NCBI GenBank assembly: GCA_025602905.1
Contig: JAHLKI010000017.1
Coordinates: forward strand, 558,001-622,000
Direction: 5' to 3'
Length of the DNA stretch: 64,000 bases
Source of the DNA: Phlyctochytrium arcticum
Lineage: Eukaryota; Chytridiomycota; Chytridiomycetes; Chytridiales; Chytridiaceae
The notes beneath the pieces are model-generated. The model was not told the origin of the DNA. It was given only the letters and a program-made list of their open reading frames with translations, and did not search any database. This document shows positions 1-12,725 of the stretch, piece by piece. The first letter of the stretch is position 1; every line of letters begins with the position of its first letter. A program made the translations under genes and the position numbers.

Positions 1-2469
1 GGACGCCCCGTATATGCCCGAGGACGAAGGGGAACGAGAATCACATCCCTGGTGGAAGGCAAAGAAGTGGGCATACACTTGTCTAAACACCCTTTTCGAG
101 AGGTACAATCCGGTGTGTTCTCGCGTCCCCCAACCTTCTGACTTTTTGATATAGGTATGCTCGAGCTCCTGAAAAGCGATACAAGACATTTTCCGCCGTG
201 TTTACAGAGCATTTTGCTCCCAACATTCTCACTGCGTACCTCAAGCAGCTCGAGCTTCTGGTCTCGGGCGTATGGATGACTGGACGAGTGAAGCAACGAC
301 TGGCCGAGTTCCTGCGATCCTGGTATGATTTGCAAAGTCCTATTCGACCCTTTGTGCATCGAATTAATTTCTTTTTACTATAGCATCAAGCCTCTCAAGA
401 TGTGGAATATGATTAAGGATCACTTGGAGCCTATCGTCATGCGGTTTATTTTCCCACTCTTGTGTTTTAGTAATGAGGACAAGTGCCTCTGGGAGGAGGA
501 CCCAGTCGAATACGTACACAAAAAGCTCGAAAATCCAATGGAAGAGTTCCGGAGCCCCGTGTATGCTGCCGAGACGTTACTGTTTGAGCTGGCCAAGCTG
601 CGCCCAAAAACCTTTATTCCTCTTGTCACCTTGATCAACAACGCCTTGAGTCGGTACGAGTCAGCCAAGCCGGAAGAACGCAATTATGTCGAGAAAGAAG
701 GTGCCCTGAAGATGATGTCGTGTCTGGCCGTGCCCGCGCTCAGTCCACGATCTCCCATTCGGGATCACCTCGAGACATTTATTGCGGTCAATGTTATTCC
801 AGAGCTTGCAAGTACCCACGGCTTCCTGAAATCTCGCGCTTGCGAACTTTTGATTGCTTTCGAGGACCTCGAGTACCGAAATGAAGCCAACCTACAAAAC
901 GCCCTGAACGGAGTTTTGAGATGCTTGGTCGATGGGGAGCTCCCGGTCCGCGTCTCGGCTGCCCTCGCATTACGAGTATTTTTGAAAAACCCTACCACTC
1001 ATGATGCCCTCAAGCCGCATATTCAACCTATAATACAAACCATGATGAACCTGACAAACGAGCTGGACATGGAGTCATTGACGCAAATTCTTGAATCGTT
1101 GGTTGCCGATTTCTCTGAGGAATTGGAACCGTTTGCGGTTCAATTGGCTCAGCAACTGTGTGACACCTTCCTGCGCCTGATCCATGAAGTCAACAACGAC
1201 CAGGAAGAATTTGCTTTGGATGATGCGCTTGAGGAAAAAACGGCGGCTTCTCAAGGAGTCTTGCGGACGCTTTGCACGCTTGTTTTGGCCATGGAATCAT
1301 CACTTCAGATTACCGCAAACTTGGAAGTCGTAGTGGCCCCAGCCGTAAAGTACGTGCTCCAGCACAACATTTTGGATTTATACGAGGAGGTCTTTGAAAT
1401 AATAGAAACGGCCACCTTTTGCTCCAAAGCCATCTCTCCTACAATATGGGAACTCTGGCCGCTGGTATATACCGCTTTCAAGAATGACGCCGTGGACTAC
1501 ATTGATGAAATGGCCAATTGTCTGGAAAACTATGTGTCGTACGGAAAGGACATCTTTGCTCAAAGCGTCACCCATCGCGAGCAGATGGTGGATATCATCT
1601 CTACTGTTTTGACGATGGTGGACAATGAAATGCTCAGCGATAGTAACCGCTGTCGGGCCTGTGACTTGATCGAAGCCATGCTTCTCAACCTTCGAGGACA
1701 CGTCGACGTCTACATATCACGATTTGTCAACATGGCATTGGCTTACATTGACACCCCCGCCCGAATGAAGAAACCAGGCTTCCGAGTACGATGCTTGGAG
1801 GTCGTTGTCAACTGCATTTTGTACAACCCCGCCGAGACAATATTATTGTTGGAGCAACGGGGTGCTACGACTGGATTCTTCTCGTACTGGTTGACCCACA
1901 TTGATGAGTTTAAGCGAGTGCACGACAAGAAACTCTGCATTTTGTCTATCCTGTCCATCCTGGAACTCCCACCAAGCAAGCTACCCGCGTCACTGACTGA
2001 AGCGGCCTGGTTGCAACTGTACGTCAGTCTGTTGAGCGTCTTTCAATCTTACCCCCAAGCTTTGAAAGCCCGTGAAGAGGAGGAGAAGATGTACACGGAG
2101 GGTCTCGGCCAGGGAGAAGAAGATGATGAAGACGAATTTGGTTCGTTTTTCAAGGATTCACTTGACGACGATACGGATGTGCAGGATGAAGATGACCAAT
2201 ACCTCGAAATGCTCGCCAACAAGACTGCATCAGCCGGGGAAGACGTCGAATCAGATGATGAGGATGTCGATGACGATTGGGATGTAGAGGAGCTTGAGGA
2301 GGACATGTTTTTCACTACACCCCTCGACACTGTTGATGCGTACGTGGAGTTCAAGCGGGCAATGGAGGCTCTGGGCACCGATGCCAACAAAGCAACCCTT
2401 TTGGCCCAGAAACTCAATGACGAGCAGAAGGCATTTGTTCAGACTCTCATGTCACCCACTCGCCAGTAA
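1..2469 (+). CDS. Importin-7/8-type karyopherin beta (5' partial)
   Basis: Nuclear import receptor of the importin-7/8 (yeast Nmd5/Sxm1) family, carrying cargo such as ribosomal and signalling proteins through the pore with Ran. The window starts inside the gene. Three exons are visible: 2-102, 155-322 and 384-2469, joined by introns of 52 and 61 bp that keep frame (FER|YARAPEKRY and RS|CIKPLKMW). The segment with FPLLCFSNEDKCLWEEDP followed by EYVHKK matches the conserved importin-7/8 block FPLMCF...LWDEDPHEYVRK. The rest is helical HEAT-like sequence, and the C-terminal 130 residues hold long Asp/Glu runs (around 2110-2310) typical of this family. Stop TAA at 2467-2469. Family assignment is firm; Nmd5 versus Sxm1 type is not resolved. 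Confidence 0.9.
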
Positions 2470-2663
2470 AACAACATTTTGTGCAAGAAATATCGAGTAA
2501 CCAGCCTCGACTATTTATATTTTCTTTAACTTATACTTCTCTGCCATTTACTTTACATTACTGAACGGCTTATGGACATTTCAATTGTTGCCAGTCATAT
2601 TTTCTCGTAGTAGTACCTCTTCGCTGCTGCCTTGAACAATTTTGTACATCTTCCAGTGTCACA

Positions 2664-4343
2664 CTAGTAGAGTCCGTTTAGGCAGACAATTCGTTTTTGT
2701 ACATTGTAATCCACATACCAAATACTCTTTTTTTGATGACAACATTGATGCGTGAGGTTGAGATCGAATAGGATCAGGAGTATATCCTGTTCGTGGATCC
2801 CAGTCAGTCGTGCGATATCTCCTATTGCGACGCTGGTCGAGCAATTGTTGCCCAGAATGTCTAAAACCACGGCACGCCAGTAAGATTTGTAACTGGCCAG
2901 TCCCAAATCTGATAAAGGTCGTTCGGGGGATCCAATCTGGCCTAGCCGTTTGCTCAGTTCATAACCTATACATTTGTGGGTCAATACAACCATTTATAGG
3001 TTTTTTTTGGGAAGGGATGTAATCGTACTTAGTTCAATGAGAAAGGTTCCCCAGCCCATACGTTGGAAAGGCGGCAGGACTAGGATACAGGCCAGATTGA
3101 AATTCTGGAATGATTGAATTTCCTAAATGAGGAATGAACGTTCAGTAATATGCGCGCATTCCATGATGTGCAGGTCAACCAATACTCACTTTGGAGAAGT
3201 AGCCCATGATATAATCCCTCCCATCTTGGCCTTTTGCCACCAGAACGTAAAAGAGGAAACGGTGGACGTCGTAGAATATTGACTTGTTGTTTAGGAATAG
3301 TTTTGCTAATAGGCACAGATTCTGACAAAATATCTGGAAGAGTAGTATGATGAGGAAGGCAGAGCGGGTCTAGTAGTAGGAATTGATTCATACCTTTGCG
3401 ATTCGCCCTTCGACCTCATAGACTTTGGTATCATCTTGTTGATAAATTTGTTTTCCAGGGATCTGGTGTTCCGTACATCTGGTCTTTTGAACGATGAGTA
3501 CTAGAAACCAATACAAGTATAGCATCGGGAGATATTACCTGATGCCACCGAATAGCGTCCGGATCGTTCATGTACTTCATACAGAAATGACATGTAAAGA
3601 TGGGTCCCTGAACGACTTGGTCGTTGATCCGGTAGGGTGAAAAGTACCAAGGTGTCAGCAGGAATGGGCCGTACTGTAAATAGTCGATATTTTTGCGTTC
3701 GTTCTGTTCGTCGACGGCCTGTTTCACGGTGGACTCTGTCGCATCAATTGTTTCCTTAAATGGGGGCGGTGAGCATGGATAAGAGTATGACCTCGCATCA
3801 AACCTACGGGAGGTGAGGTTTCGAGGATCTTGCTGCGTCTTCGGGTTACTTTGCGATCCTGCGCATCTGGGGATATGAAGTAGACATCGTCGTCTTGTAG
3901 TGGGAAATCATGCTTCATCACATCATTACTGCCCGTCATCACCGTTCCAATTTTCACCGTTTTTTCGACGACTGCTCGGGGGGAATGAGAACACTGTTTA
4001 ATCACAAATCATCTTATGGCTGCTCACATCCTGGACCTGGACGACGGCCTTCATCTGTGTATTTGGAATTTTAAAAGCAAGATCACTGGCGGGTTGTTGC
4101 GAGTGACAAGTCTCTTACAAACTAAATTTTGTGAATCATGTCGCGCCAGCATTGCTCGTGCTCGAGCCTCGAGAGTAGATACCCAACGTCTCTCACGGAA
4201 TCTCCATTGTAGATATGCTTTATTCTTTGAACTCCACCTCACTTCTGCTTAGCATATGTGCAAAGTTCAGCCAACAACGCCAGATCGTCCTCCTTTTCAT
4301 TGGACAACTCTTCCATAGGGCAATTGACCATCCATACTTCCAT
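2664..4343 (-). CDS. MYST-family histone acetyltransferase
   Basis: Lysine acetyltransferase of the MYST class (Esa1/Tip60, Sas2, Sas3), acting on histone tails in the nucleus. Six exons are well supported: 3974-3808, 3754-3539, 3483-3394, 3333-3190, 3122-3029, 2965-2664. They encode the C2HC zinc finger (CHFCMKYM...H-x3-C, completed by splicing), the [12 protein letters not shown] block, GYFSK, the catalytic-Cys block [17 protein letters not shown] (acetyl-CoA loop Q-R-x-G-x-G) and the catalytic Glu in [12 protein letters not shown] followed by YKSYW. The 5' end is less certain: ATG 4343 with an acidic leader and small exons joined by GTGAGG, GTAAGA and GTGAGC donors keeps frame, but no chromodomain was recognised, so an upstream exon may be missing. 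Divergent from the porin gene. Which MYST subfamily it belongs to is undecided. Confidence 0.85.
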
Positions 4344-4405
4344 ACACTCCGCATGACCTGAATAACAGCTATAGGTTTCAAAGCCATCATATCACAGCCC
4401 CGCCT

Positions 4406-4441
4406 CTAAGGAAAAGCCTAAGGAAAAGACTAAGGAAAAGT
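4406..4441. repeat. Three 12-bp direct repeats in a divergent promoter
   Basis: The 11-mer CTAAGGAAAAG occurs three times at exact 12-bp spacing, separated by single bases C and A. It lies between the MYST gene (minus) and the porin gene (plus), about 250 bp from the porin ATG. Factor binding is inference only. Confidence 0.7.
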
Positions 4442-4693
4442 CAGTTGACTTGATTCAAAGAGCGGCCGGGTGCGCGAGTGCCATGGCAACGCGGAGCATG
4501 ACGTCTGGTGCTTAGTAGGGAGAGTGGGAGAAATGAAAGAGAGAGAGCCGCCGCCAGCCGCTTTCGAACACTTACTGCTTCCCGACGACGACGATCTAAT
4601 CCCTTTTGCCCAATCTCATTGCACACTCTCCACAAGGTATTCCATACTTACAGCACCCACCCACTATCACTAGCTCACGCGTATCCTTGACAG

Positions 4694-5902
4694 ATGTTTG
4701 CCAACATTCCACCTGCATTCTCCGACATTGGCAAGTCCACCAACGACTTGCTCGCCAAGGACTTTCCCGTCGGCGCCGCAAAGCTCGAAGTCAACACCAC
4801 CACCTCAAACGGAATTGTAAGCCCACAGAACCTGATTTGCACCCAAGGAATTTCAATCTCATCGAGTCATTAGAAATTCACCGTCTTGGGCTCTAAAGAC
4901 AACAAGACCGGCATCATTGCCAGCGAATTGAAGACAAAGTACCAGGACAAGCTTCGAGGTGACAATTCATGTACATATGTGCATGGGAACTCCCCGCTGA
5001 TAATGTAATAGGTGTTACGTTCACCGAGTCATGGACCACCAGCAACATCTTGGGCGCCCAGCTCGAGCTTGACAACACCCTCGCCAAGGGCTTGAAGCTC
5101 GACTTCCAGGCTTCTTTGCTTCCTGCCAAGGGGTCAGTTCAATGCCTAATATAATTATGTGGTACCGAAAACTAATCTTTAGGATTAGAACCAAGAACGC
5201 CAAGGCCGGTGTTGAGTACAAGCAGGACTACATCTTTACCCGCTCCTCTGTCGACCTTTTCAAGGGCCCAACTCTGCACGGTGACACCGTTGTCGGGTAA
5301 GCATTATTGAGAGCGAAGAAATCGCAAGTTCAGCGCTGATTCTATTTATTTTTGTAGAAGCGACGGTTTCCTCGCTGGAGGAGAGGCTGCCTACGATGTC
5401 TCTGACGCCCGTGTAACCAAGTACAACGTTGCTTTCGGATACCTCACCCCCGAATACTCTGTCGCTCTTCACGCGTAAGTCTTTGCGCGGCATTCCTTGA
5501 CAGCTTTTCCGGATCTCATTCTATCCCTCCCGCAGCACCAACGCTCTGAGCCAATTCTCGGCCTCTTACTTCCACCGTGTCAACCGTGACGTTGAGGCTG
5601 GTGCCAAGGCCACTTGGGTCAAGTCTGTCGACAACAGCGTCCACGTTGAGGTCGGCTCCAAGTACATTCTCGACAGCGATGCTTTCCTCAAGGTAGGATT
5701 TCATCAGTTTTTGTGACTGCTTTACACCATTCTGACTTTTCTTTACTCTTAGGCGAAAATTGACAACCGTGGTCAGCTGGGTCTGGGTTACACGCAAATC
5801 CTCCGCCGCGGAATCAAGTTGTCTCTCGGTGGTCTGTTCGACACCACCCGCCTGCACGAGAACGTCCACAAGGTTGGATTGGCCCTTACCCTCGAAGGTT
5901 AA
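4694..5902 (+). CDS. Mitochondrial outer membrane porin (VDAC)
   Basis: Voltage-dependent anion channel, the beta-barrel pore for ATP, ADP and other metabolites in the mitochondrial outer membrane. Seven exons: 4694-4816, 4874-4958, 5012-5132, 5183-5296, 5358-5474, 5536-5692, 5753-5902. All joints keep frame and give 288 residues, close to the usual 280-290. The start MFANIPPAFSDIGKSTNDLL resembles fungal porins (N-terminal helix, then xDIGKxxNDLLxKD). Alternating strands follow, with GVTFTESW and the C-terminal block GLGYTQILRRGIKLSLGGLFD (xLGxTxxLRPGxKLTLSxxxD in the family), ending HKVGLALTLEG. The ATG is the first in frame after a CAG, with no upstream in-frame alternative seen. Stop TAA 5900-5902. 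The SNF2 gene converges from the right, its stop only about 95 bp away. Confidence 0.95.
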
Positions 5903-5998
5903 ACAAAACATCTTGTCAGCGCATAGGTCATACACCGACTTGTTTTTGGTGGTCAAAATTCAGAATTTCTATTTGGAGTTTATTAAATACATGTTCAT

Positions 5999-8900
5999 TT
6001 ACAAAAATTTCACGCGCCGTGGTGGAGAATGAGAATCTCCCGCATCGTCATCGTTATTGCTCTGCCGTTTCTTTGACGGCTCCTCTGTTATGGTCCGTGA
6101 TTCTGATTTCTCATAGTAATCGGACCATTCTTTGTCTTGCATTTTGACCGGATACATGAGCGGCTGTAGCGGAAATTCCGTCGACTTTTCCGCGGGAACG
6201 AGGGTAGCTCTACTCAGAACCGCTCTCATCTTGCCATCATCCGTCACCTTGCTAGAAGGCTGCATACTCCCCATCTCTTGACGACGGGACATCATCTCCT
6301 CTTCAAATGTCCCCCGCACAACCAAAGTCTCCACATACACCGGCTTGGTACATCCAATCCGATGGGCTCGTTTCACAGCCTGCCGCTCCACATCCCTCCC
6401 CCAAACCGGACTCAAAAAATACACTCTCGAAGCCGACGACAAATCAATCCCCCACGCCGCCAATTTGACATCCATAATAATCACCGGTGCATTCTCACTC
6501 GTATTAAACGTCGTCACACTCCCAGCCCGTTCCGACACTTTTTGTTGCCGATGAAACAGGATACACCGGATTTTCGCCAGTCGGCACAATTCATGCACGT
6601 AGTGAATCTCGTTATACCCCTGTGCGTAAACAATGATTTTCTCGTGCGGGGAGTGGAGGAGGAGTTGGTCGGCTAGGTAGCTTAATTTTGTGCTGGATGT
6701 GGATATAATCATGGGATGAGGGATTATATCTGCCGGTGGGGTGGGTCCCGCGATGCCAACACCCTCTTCTTGAGCGGTAGGTGGCGGTTCCAATCGCGCC
6801 TTTTTGAGGGCCGCCACGAGATGTTCCAATTGCTGGCCTTGGTAAATTGCCGCTCCCTGAAGGAAACTAGCATCCGATTCCGAAATGAACGGCTGCGAGA
6901 TTGTTTCTGGGACACCCACAGCCCCATACACCAATTCTTCCTGTTGAACAATGCGGGTCCACAAGCCAAATTCCTGCGCTTCCACCAACACCCGTTCGAT
7001 ATCCAGTAGCTGGTTCAAATCTTGATCGCTAAACGACCGGTCCACCAACCCGTTTCGGACGTTTTGGAGCGTGGAGATGACAAGAGGGATGAGACTTGAA
7101 GGTGCGTACCAGAATGTTGAGGCAAATAAATTTTGGATGACCTCTGCCAGTTGATTAAGTCAACAGTGAGTTCTTCTTCAGTGAGATCAGGGACTTTACC
7201 TCGGAGAGCTTTTCCCTGAGACGGATGAAAAAAGTAGTCCTATTCACCCCGTCATTAGCCGTCGTTTGCAACACATACGGGTTGTCAAACCAACCTGATG
7301 CTCTCTCTCACTCAGTATAGCGTTAGCACCAATAGCCGACAACAGACAATTATGTGTGATTCGCTGTACGGGTCCAAAGTCTAACAAGACTTGTCGTTCA
7401 TATAACGGCGGCACTACATTTTCGCAATAACATATGAGAAAGAGATGTCTCAAGCAGTTGTGTGAAAACGTTACATTTAATATCCCGCTCGATGTCCACC
7501 TGCCGATTTCGAATCATGACGCGAGACATGAGATCCCGTAGTTTTTCAAAGCCTCGGAACTGACGGTCCAAAAACGGTTTAACAATAATATTCCTAAACA
7601 AATCTGGTGGGAAAGTTTGGTTAGAATAGGAGGTAAGAAATGTGTAGACTTCGCCATACCTTTATTCGACGCATACGGCTCAATTTTTAAAAAGTCGGCG
7701 AGTAGACTCCCCAATTTCTGTAAATCCTTTGTATCCTCAGCCTGCGAGTATACCAATCCATCCTCTGCGTCATCCATCTTGAAGGCGTTGGGCATGGGTG
7801 TCCCCGTACACACCCACCGTCGGTCACATTTTAATAAAGCGGCCATGGCCACTTGTGACGACGCTTCACTTTTACGGGCCATGGAATGCCCCTCATCTAC
7901 AATGAGTCTCATCCAGCGGATATCGCAGAGGGGTGAACTATGTCCTGAGCCAAGTTCAGCTTTTTTTTCTGATACATTGAGGGGATCCATGTGGACTTAC
8001 CACTCGCAAGACCGAAAGTGCCTCCGTCCCTGCCGTATTCTAGCCCAAACCGCTGATGCGATATAAGTACCATCTGGACACATAAAGTGAGAAATGGCGC
8101 GTTCAGATGTCAAAGAAATAGAAACTCACATCAGCAAGTAAGAGTTTCTCGGCCGGAGGAACCTGATCTTTGGGGTTGGTAATAACAATAAGTTTAACAA
8201 CTCGGTCATGTACGTGCTAAAAAAATACGAGGAGGTCACTTGCATGTCCAATGTCCGAAGAATCCAATGGTCAAACCTTTATCAGCTCCGTCTGCCATTG
8301 ATTCACCAGTGTATCCGGTACAACACACAACGTCGTAGACGAAAGATAGATGCGTCGGGATGGAACGATTGCCTTTTCGGACGTTTTCCGGCCCTGTCGA
8401 ACCGTTTGCGGAGGACATTTGAGATAATACGTCCATGAATGTTTCAAGAACTTATAGATGGGCCGCGGGAGGTGGGTTTTGTAGTCTCGGTACGGGATTC
8501 CGGTGGTCAGAATCGTGGATGCGGCGAGTTCGCGGAGAGAATGGGGATGAGAGTCGGGCATGATGTCAATCAGGTCAGGTTCGAGATCCCGGACGGCGTG
8601 AAGCCATTCTTTACTGCGCTGCAGAAAGAGTTTGCCATCTACGCAGTCCACGGGGGGTTCACTGATTTGGTCGCGGGTCTTGAGTATTAAAGCAATACAT
8701 ATACACGTCTTTCCTGATGCACCCAAAATGTTTAGCGTTCACTCTTTCTCGCGTATATCCAAATGACAAACTGAATCTAACCGGTTCCCATATCCTCACA
8801 AATGATTCCGCCCCGTACTTCCTCGTAAAATATCGGATCTTGATAGATATCGCCCGTGCCCAGCCGGATCCAATAACCAGACCCTGAATCGGCCGTATGA

Positions 8901-9826
8901 CAACACACAAGATCCGGATCCAGGACGCGCTGAGGACACAATTCCCTCTGAAGAAGTTTCCATAACGTGTTGCGTTGGTAATTGAAAAGAGCCGTGCGCA
9001 TACCGGGGATGATGGGGAGGGTGAGGCACTCATTCAGAAGAGATGGGGTGAGATTTGGGGATGAGGTTTGCGGGTCAAAGGACACGGGGGCGGGGGATGG
9101 CATGGCTTGATACAGGGCGGAGAGACCTATATCAGAAGGCTATATACAATGTTTGTCAATTTCCAAAGATTATTAAGAATAGGGATAAGATATGAGACCT
9201 TGTAAACAAACAAACCGCGGCTCGGTCTTTGTCGTTCGTACTCGGCATAGGTCGGGACAGTCCATACCGAGTTGTCAACGACGACATTCTGAAGGACCAA
9301 GAGTATCATCTTTCGACACAAACGGCTCTTGGCTACTCCCATCTTGGCCATAATCCGCCATCCTTCCCGATCTGACGGCCGGACGAAAACCCGGAAGAAC
9401 GTATACTGCGGTGTCCGTGACTCGCTATTTGAAGAGCATTCTCTTATCGGGGAATCCTTTGCGGTGTCATATACAAATGCAGAGGCGATTCCGCTGGCGC
9501 AGATAAACTGTAGAGCTTCCCATAGGCTGCAGTCTTTGCTTGGAGTATTCCGCTTTGGTTGCGTGAAGCAGGGTATCCAATGCCTAGAGTCGCTGTTTTC
9601 CTGGTGGTTTGCTGGGGGTGTTGGCTCAAGACAGGCGGCCAAGATAGTGTTTGACGGGACCCCCAATACCCCTATAGCAAGCAACTGCTCCTTCGCCATG
9701 AGAGCATTGGGGAGGAGAAACACCGTTTGGCCAAAACCTGTTTGGAAATCTTGGTTTGTGTTGGTGAGTGGTGAGAGTGCTGTGCCACCAGCGCGACTCC
9801 GATACAGGATTCTCACGGCTGGTCAT
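5999..9826 (-). CDS. SNF2-family helicase-like ATPase
   Basis: DNA-dependent ATPase of superfamily 2 (SNF2/Rad5-like), nuclear, probably acting on chromatin or repair intermediates. Motifs in order: Walker A EDMGTGKT, restored only by splicing an intron across the codon for the second Gly (near 8790-8711); a DEGH box (IVDEGHS, about 7908); motif III VCTGTPMPN (about 7808); and in the C-terminal lobe VIIMDVKLAAWGIDLSSASR and the arginine-finger motif VKRAHRIGCTKPV (about 6340). The N-terminal 250 residues are not recognised; no RING or F-box was seen. The best start is ATG 9826, with a first exon ending after MTS and an intron to about 9789. More introns fall between 7050 and 9120, with only part of their limits fixed. 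Its 3' end faces porin. The SNF2 class is secure, the subfamily is not. Confidence 0.82.
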
Positions 9827-9973
9827 GTCTTTGACTACGACCCGAATCTTAGCTTGAGACTTTATGAATTCAGCGCTTGAATAATATTTATGTGAAAAGG
9901 AGGTTAAAAGTTATGGAGGGGGAGAAAAGAGTCCAAGAGTAGTGGGAAATGAATGTGAGCAGCAGAAACTATT

Positions 9974-11832
9974 CTAGAATTGCTTGGTGTGGAAGGCTGG
10001 GATGCCCGTGATGGCACGACCCAAAATCAAGGCATGCACATCATGCGTGCCTTCGTATGTGTTGACGGCCTCCAGGTTCATGACGTGTCGGATAATGTGG
10101 TATTCGTCAGAGATACCGTTTCCTACAAAAATGTTAATAACCCATCTACTACAAATATGATGGGGACGTTACCTCCAAGCATATCACGAGTCTGTCGAGC
10201 AATCTCGATAGCCTTTCCGCAGTTGTTGCGTTTAATCAGACTAATCATTTCGGGAGCAACCTTTCCTTCGTCCTTCAAGCGTCCGACGCGGAGAGCGGCC
10301 TGGAGTCCCAGAGAGATTTCCGTCACGGCGTCCGCGAGCTTCTTCTGGATCAACTGGAAAGCAGCCAATGGGGTGCCGAATTGCTTGCTAGATTGGGGTG
10401 GCGAAACACAATCAGAATAGAGAGACAAATTGATGATACAGAGGTATAACTTACCGCTCAGAAGTGTAGTCGAGGGCTTGCTTGACGCATGCCTCGGCGG
10501 CTCCCATTGCTCCCCATGCAATTCCGTATCGGGCATTGTTAAGACATCCGAATGGTCCCTAAAACGACCTCATCAACAACCGTCCTGTGGGAGAGGGTTT
10601 CTGGTTATGTAACTTACTCCCAAACCGGACACGTTAGGAAGAAGGTTCTCCTCAGGAACTTCAACATCGTCCATCATGATCATACCCGTGATGGAGGCCC
10701 TCAGAGAGAACTTTCCTTTGATTACGGGGGCAGTGAGACCCTTCATTCCCTAGATCATCAAAAGACTGTGAGCTCAAAAATCCTCCGGTACTATCCAATT
10801 GAACAAACCTTCTCAAGCACGAATCCACGGATCCGTTTGTCTTCGCACATGGCCCAAATAACAAACACATCGGCGATGGGGGAGTTGGTAATCCAAGTCT
10901 TTGATCCGTTCAGCAGGTAGCCGTTGGCAGTCTTTTTGGCAGTGGTCTCCATGGATCCTGGGTCAGATCCGTGGTTTGGCTCCGTGAGACCGAAACAACC
11001 AACAAGCTCTCCGGAAGCTATTTGTGTTGGATATCACTTAGTATCTTGCGGTAGTCCCGAGTGAACAATGCACCTTACCGAGCTTTGGAAGCCACTTTTC
11101 ACGTTGAGCCTCAGTTCCGTAAGCGTTAATGGGGTGCATGACCAAAGAAGACTGCACACTCATTGCAGATCGGTAACCCGAGTCAACCCTACGGCATAAA
11201 TCATCAGATGGAACTCCGAATTGTAAAAACCCTGCCTTTGACCAACCTCTCGACTTCCCGGGCAATAAGTCCATAGGCCACAGACGAAACACCAGCGCAC
11301 CCGTATCCCTGGATCGTAGCTCCCAACAGACCCAACTGTCCAAACTCGGTCATAATGTCCCGGTCAAACGCTAAAAAGACCATGTATAAGCCGTCCGATT
11401 CACCCCATAACCGATCGCATAAACAACAACATACTCTCATTGCGCGTAGCTTGAATCACACGAGGCAAAAGCTTGGATTGACAGTAATCGCGAGCAGAGT
11501 CTCTAAAATGGCATGCATAAGTCACAGTCCCTGCTCATTGCATGCAAGGGTTCTTACCGGATCTGTTGCTCTTCCTCAGTCAACTGCGAGTTCAAGTTAA
11601 ATGCATCCTGCCAGTCGAATTCTACCGTTCCGAATCAGAATACAATCCCCACCGTCCCCTTGGTAAAAGATGCACTTACTGGTCTTTGTAGCAGCGGTAG
11701 CAAGTCCCCGTTGTCCAACAACTACAAAAAAAATCACAAACAGGGCGACCAATGACATTTTACAATGGGAGACTCACATCGAGACTGCCCCGAGGCAATA
11801 GCAAACGCCGATCTTGAGACTGAACGAAGCAT
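9974..11832 (-). CDS. Glutaryl-CoA dehydrogenase, mitochondrial
   Basis: FAD-dependent acyl-CoA dehydrogenase that oxidises and decarboxylates glutaryl-CoA to crotonyl-CoA in lysine and tryptophan breakdown, in the mitochondrial matrix. The first exon from ATG 11832 encodes [18 protein letters not shown], a typical Arg/Ser mitochondrial presequence, then [14 protein letters not shown] after a phase-1 intron and [20 protein letters not shown], the usual start of the mature enzyme. Internal markers are [20 protein letters not shown] and [20 protein letters not shown], both diagnostic for GCDH among acyl-CoA dehydrogenases. The end carries the catalytic-Glu block [20 protein letters not shown] and finishes in HTKQF with stop TAG. 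About eight introns. Start on the right, converging with BLOC1S2 upstream in opposite orientation. Confidence 0.92.
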
Positions 11833-12086
11833 ACTTGAACTTTCTAATTGTGTGGTGCAAGGAACGGGATCTGCTGCTCAGAAAATATTCTAATTCCCAG
11901 TTCCAAGACTGCTCGCGTGAGTTGTTTGTGTGTTTTGTTTATACACCAAAATCCCGGATTTGAGCCGACGCCACAGAATTTTCCCCGATTTGAAATTCAT
12001 GGGGCGGGCGGAGGGGATCTCAGGGATCTGAGTCTGACTCTGGATCGACTTTTGGAACCAAAGACTGTCACAACGCGAGAAACATC

Positions 12087-12725
12087 ATGTCTTCTTCAAA
12101 CCCATCTCGCCAACCCCAAGACGAGGCCAAAAGCGCTCCACCCCTCCCACCCCGCTCCTCAACCCCCATCTCCCCCTCATTCCCACCCCGGACCGTCTCC
12201 CTCGACTCCAACCCCATGCATCACGTAGCCGAAGCCGTCGCCAGCAACACCTTCAACAAAGTCACCGAATACATTCGTCACGAAGTCCTCAGTAAGATCC
12301 GTCCCTTACATCACCAATAACGTTCTCATTTCAAGTATTTTTGTAGCTGCCATGGACGACATGAACACCCTCCAAACCCTCACATCGGTCGTTCGAGACC
12401 GGTACACGGAATATAACTTGACTGCCCAAGAGTTGATTGCAGGCATGGGTGCCGTCCAACAAACATGTAAAAAAGAATTACCCCCCCTTCATCCACAAAA
12501 CATTTATCTGACTTTCTGGAAAGATGCAGGCATGGAAGTTTACATTGACCAGATTTTCCAGATGGAGCGGGAGGTGTCGAATATGGAACATGTTGTGGCG
12601 GAATTGGACGAGTATACTAAACGATTGGGTACGTTGTGAAGAAACCTCTGATACATTTTAAAAATACTGGGTTTTGATTTGTTGGGATTATGTTAGAGAC
12701 GAATCTGAAACGACAATCAAAATGA
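12087..12725 (+). CDS. BLOC1S2: BLOC-1 complex subunit 2 homologue
   Basis: Small coiled-coil subunit of the BLOC-1 / BORC-type complexes that act in endosome and lysosome (vacuole) trafficking. Four exons: 12087-12291, 12347-12466, 12524-12628, 12697-12725, giving 152 residues. An N-terminal Pro/Ser-rich tail of about 45 residues precedes the helical domain: FNKVTEYIRHEVLT, MDDMNTLQTLTSVV, then TYAGMEVYIDQIFQMEREV, which lines up with the animal KYAGLQPYLDQIN block once the second intron is removed, and finally AELDEYTKRLETNLKRQ. The second intron (12467-12523) is 57 nt with no stop, so unspliced RNA would stay in frame and add 19 residues. Divergent from GCDH, with about 250 bp between the starts. 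Confidence 0.82.

Noticed and set aside
2049..2417. Serine-rich minus-strand ORF of 122 codons
   Set aside because: It is the antisense of the Asp/Glu-rich tail of the importin gene; acidic codons read backwards give Ser runs.
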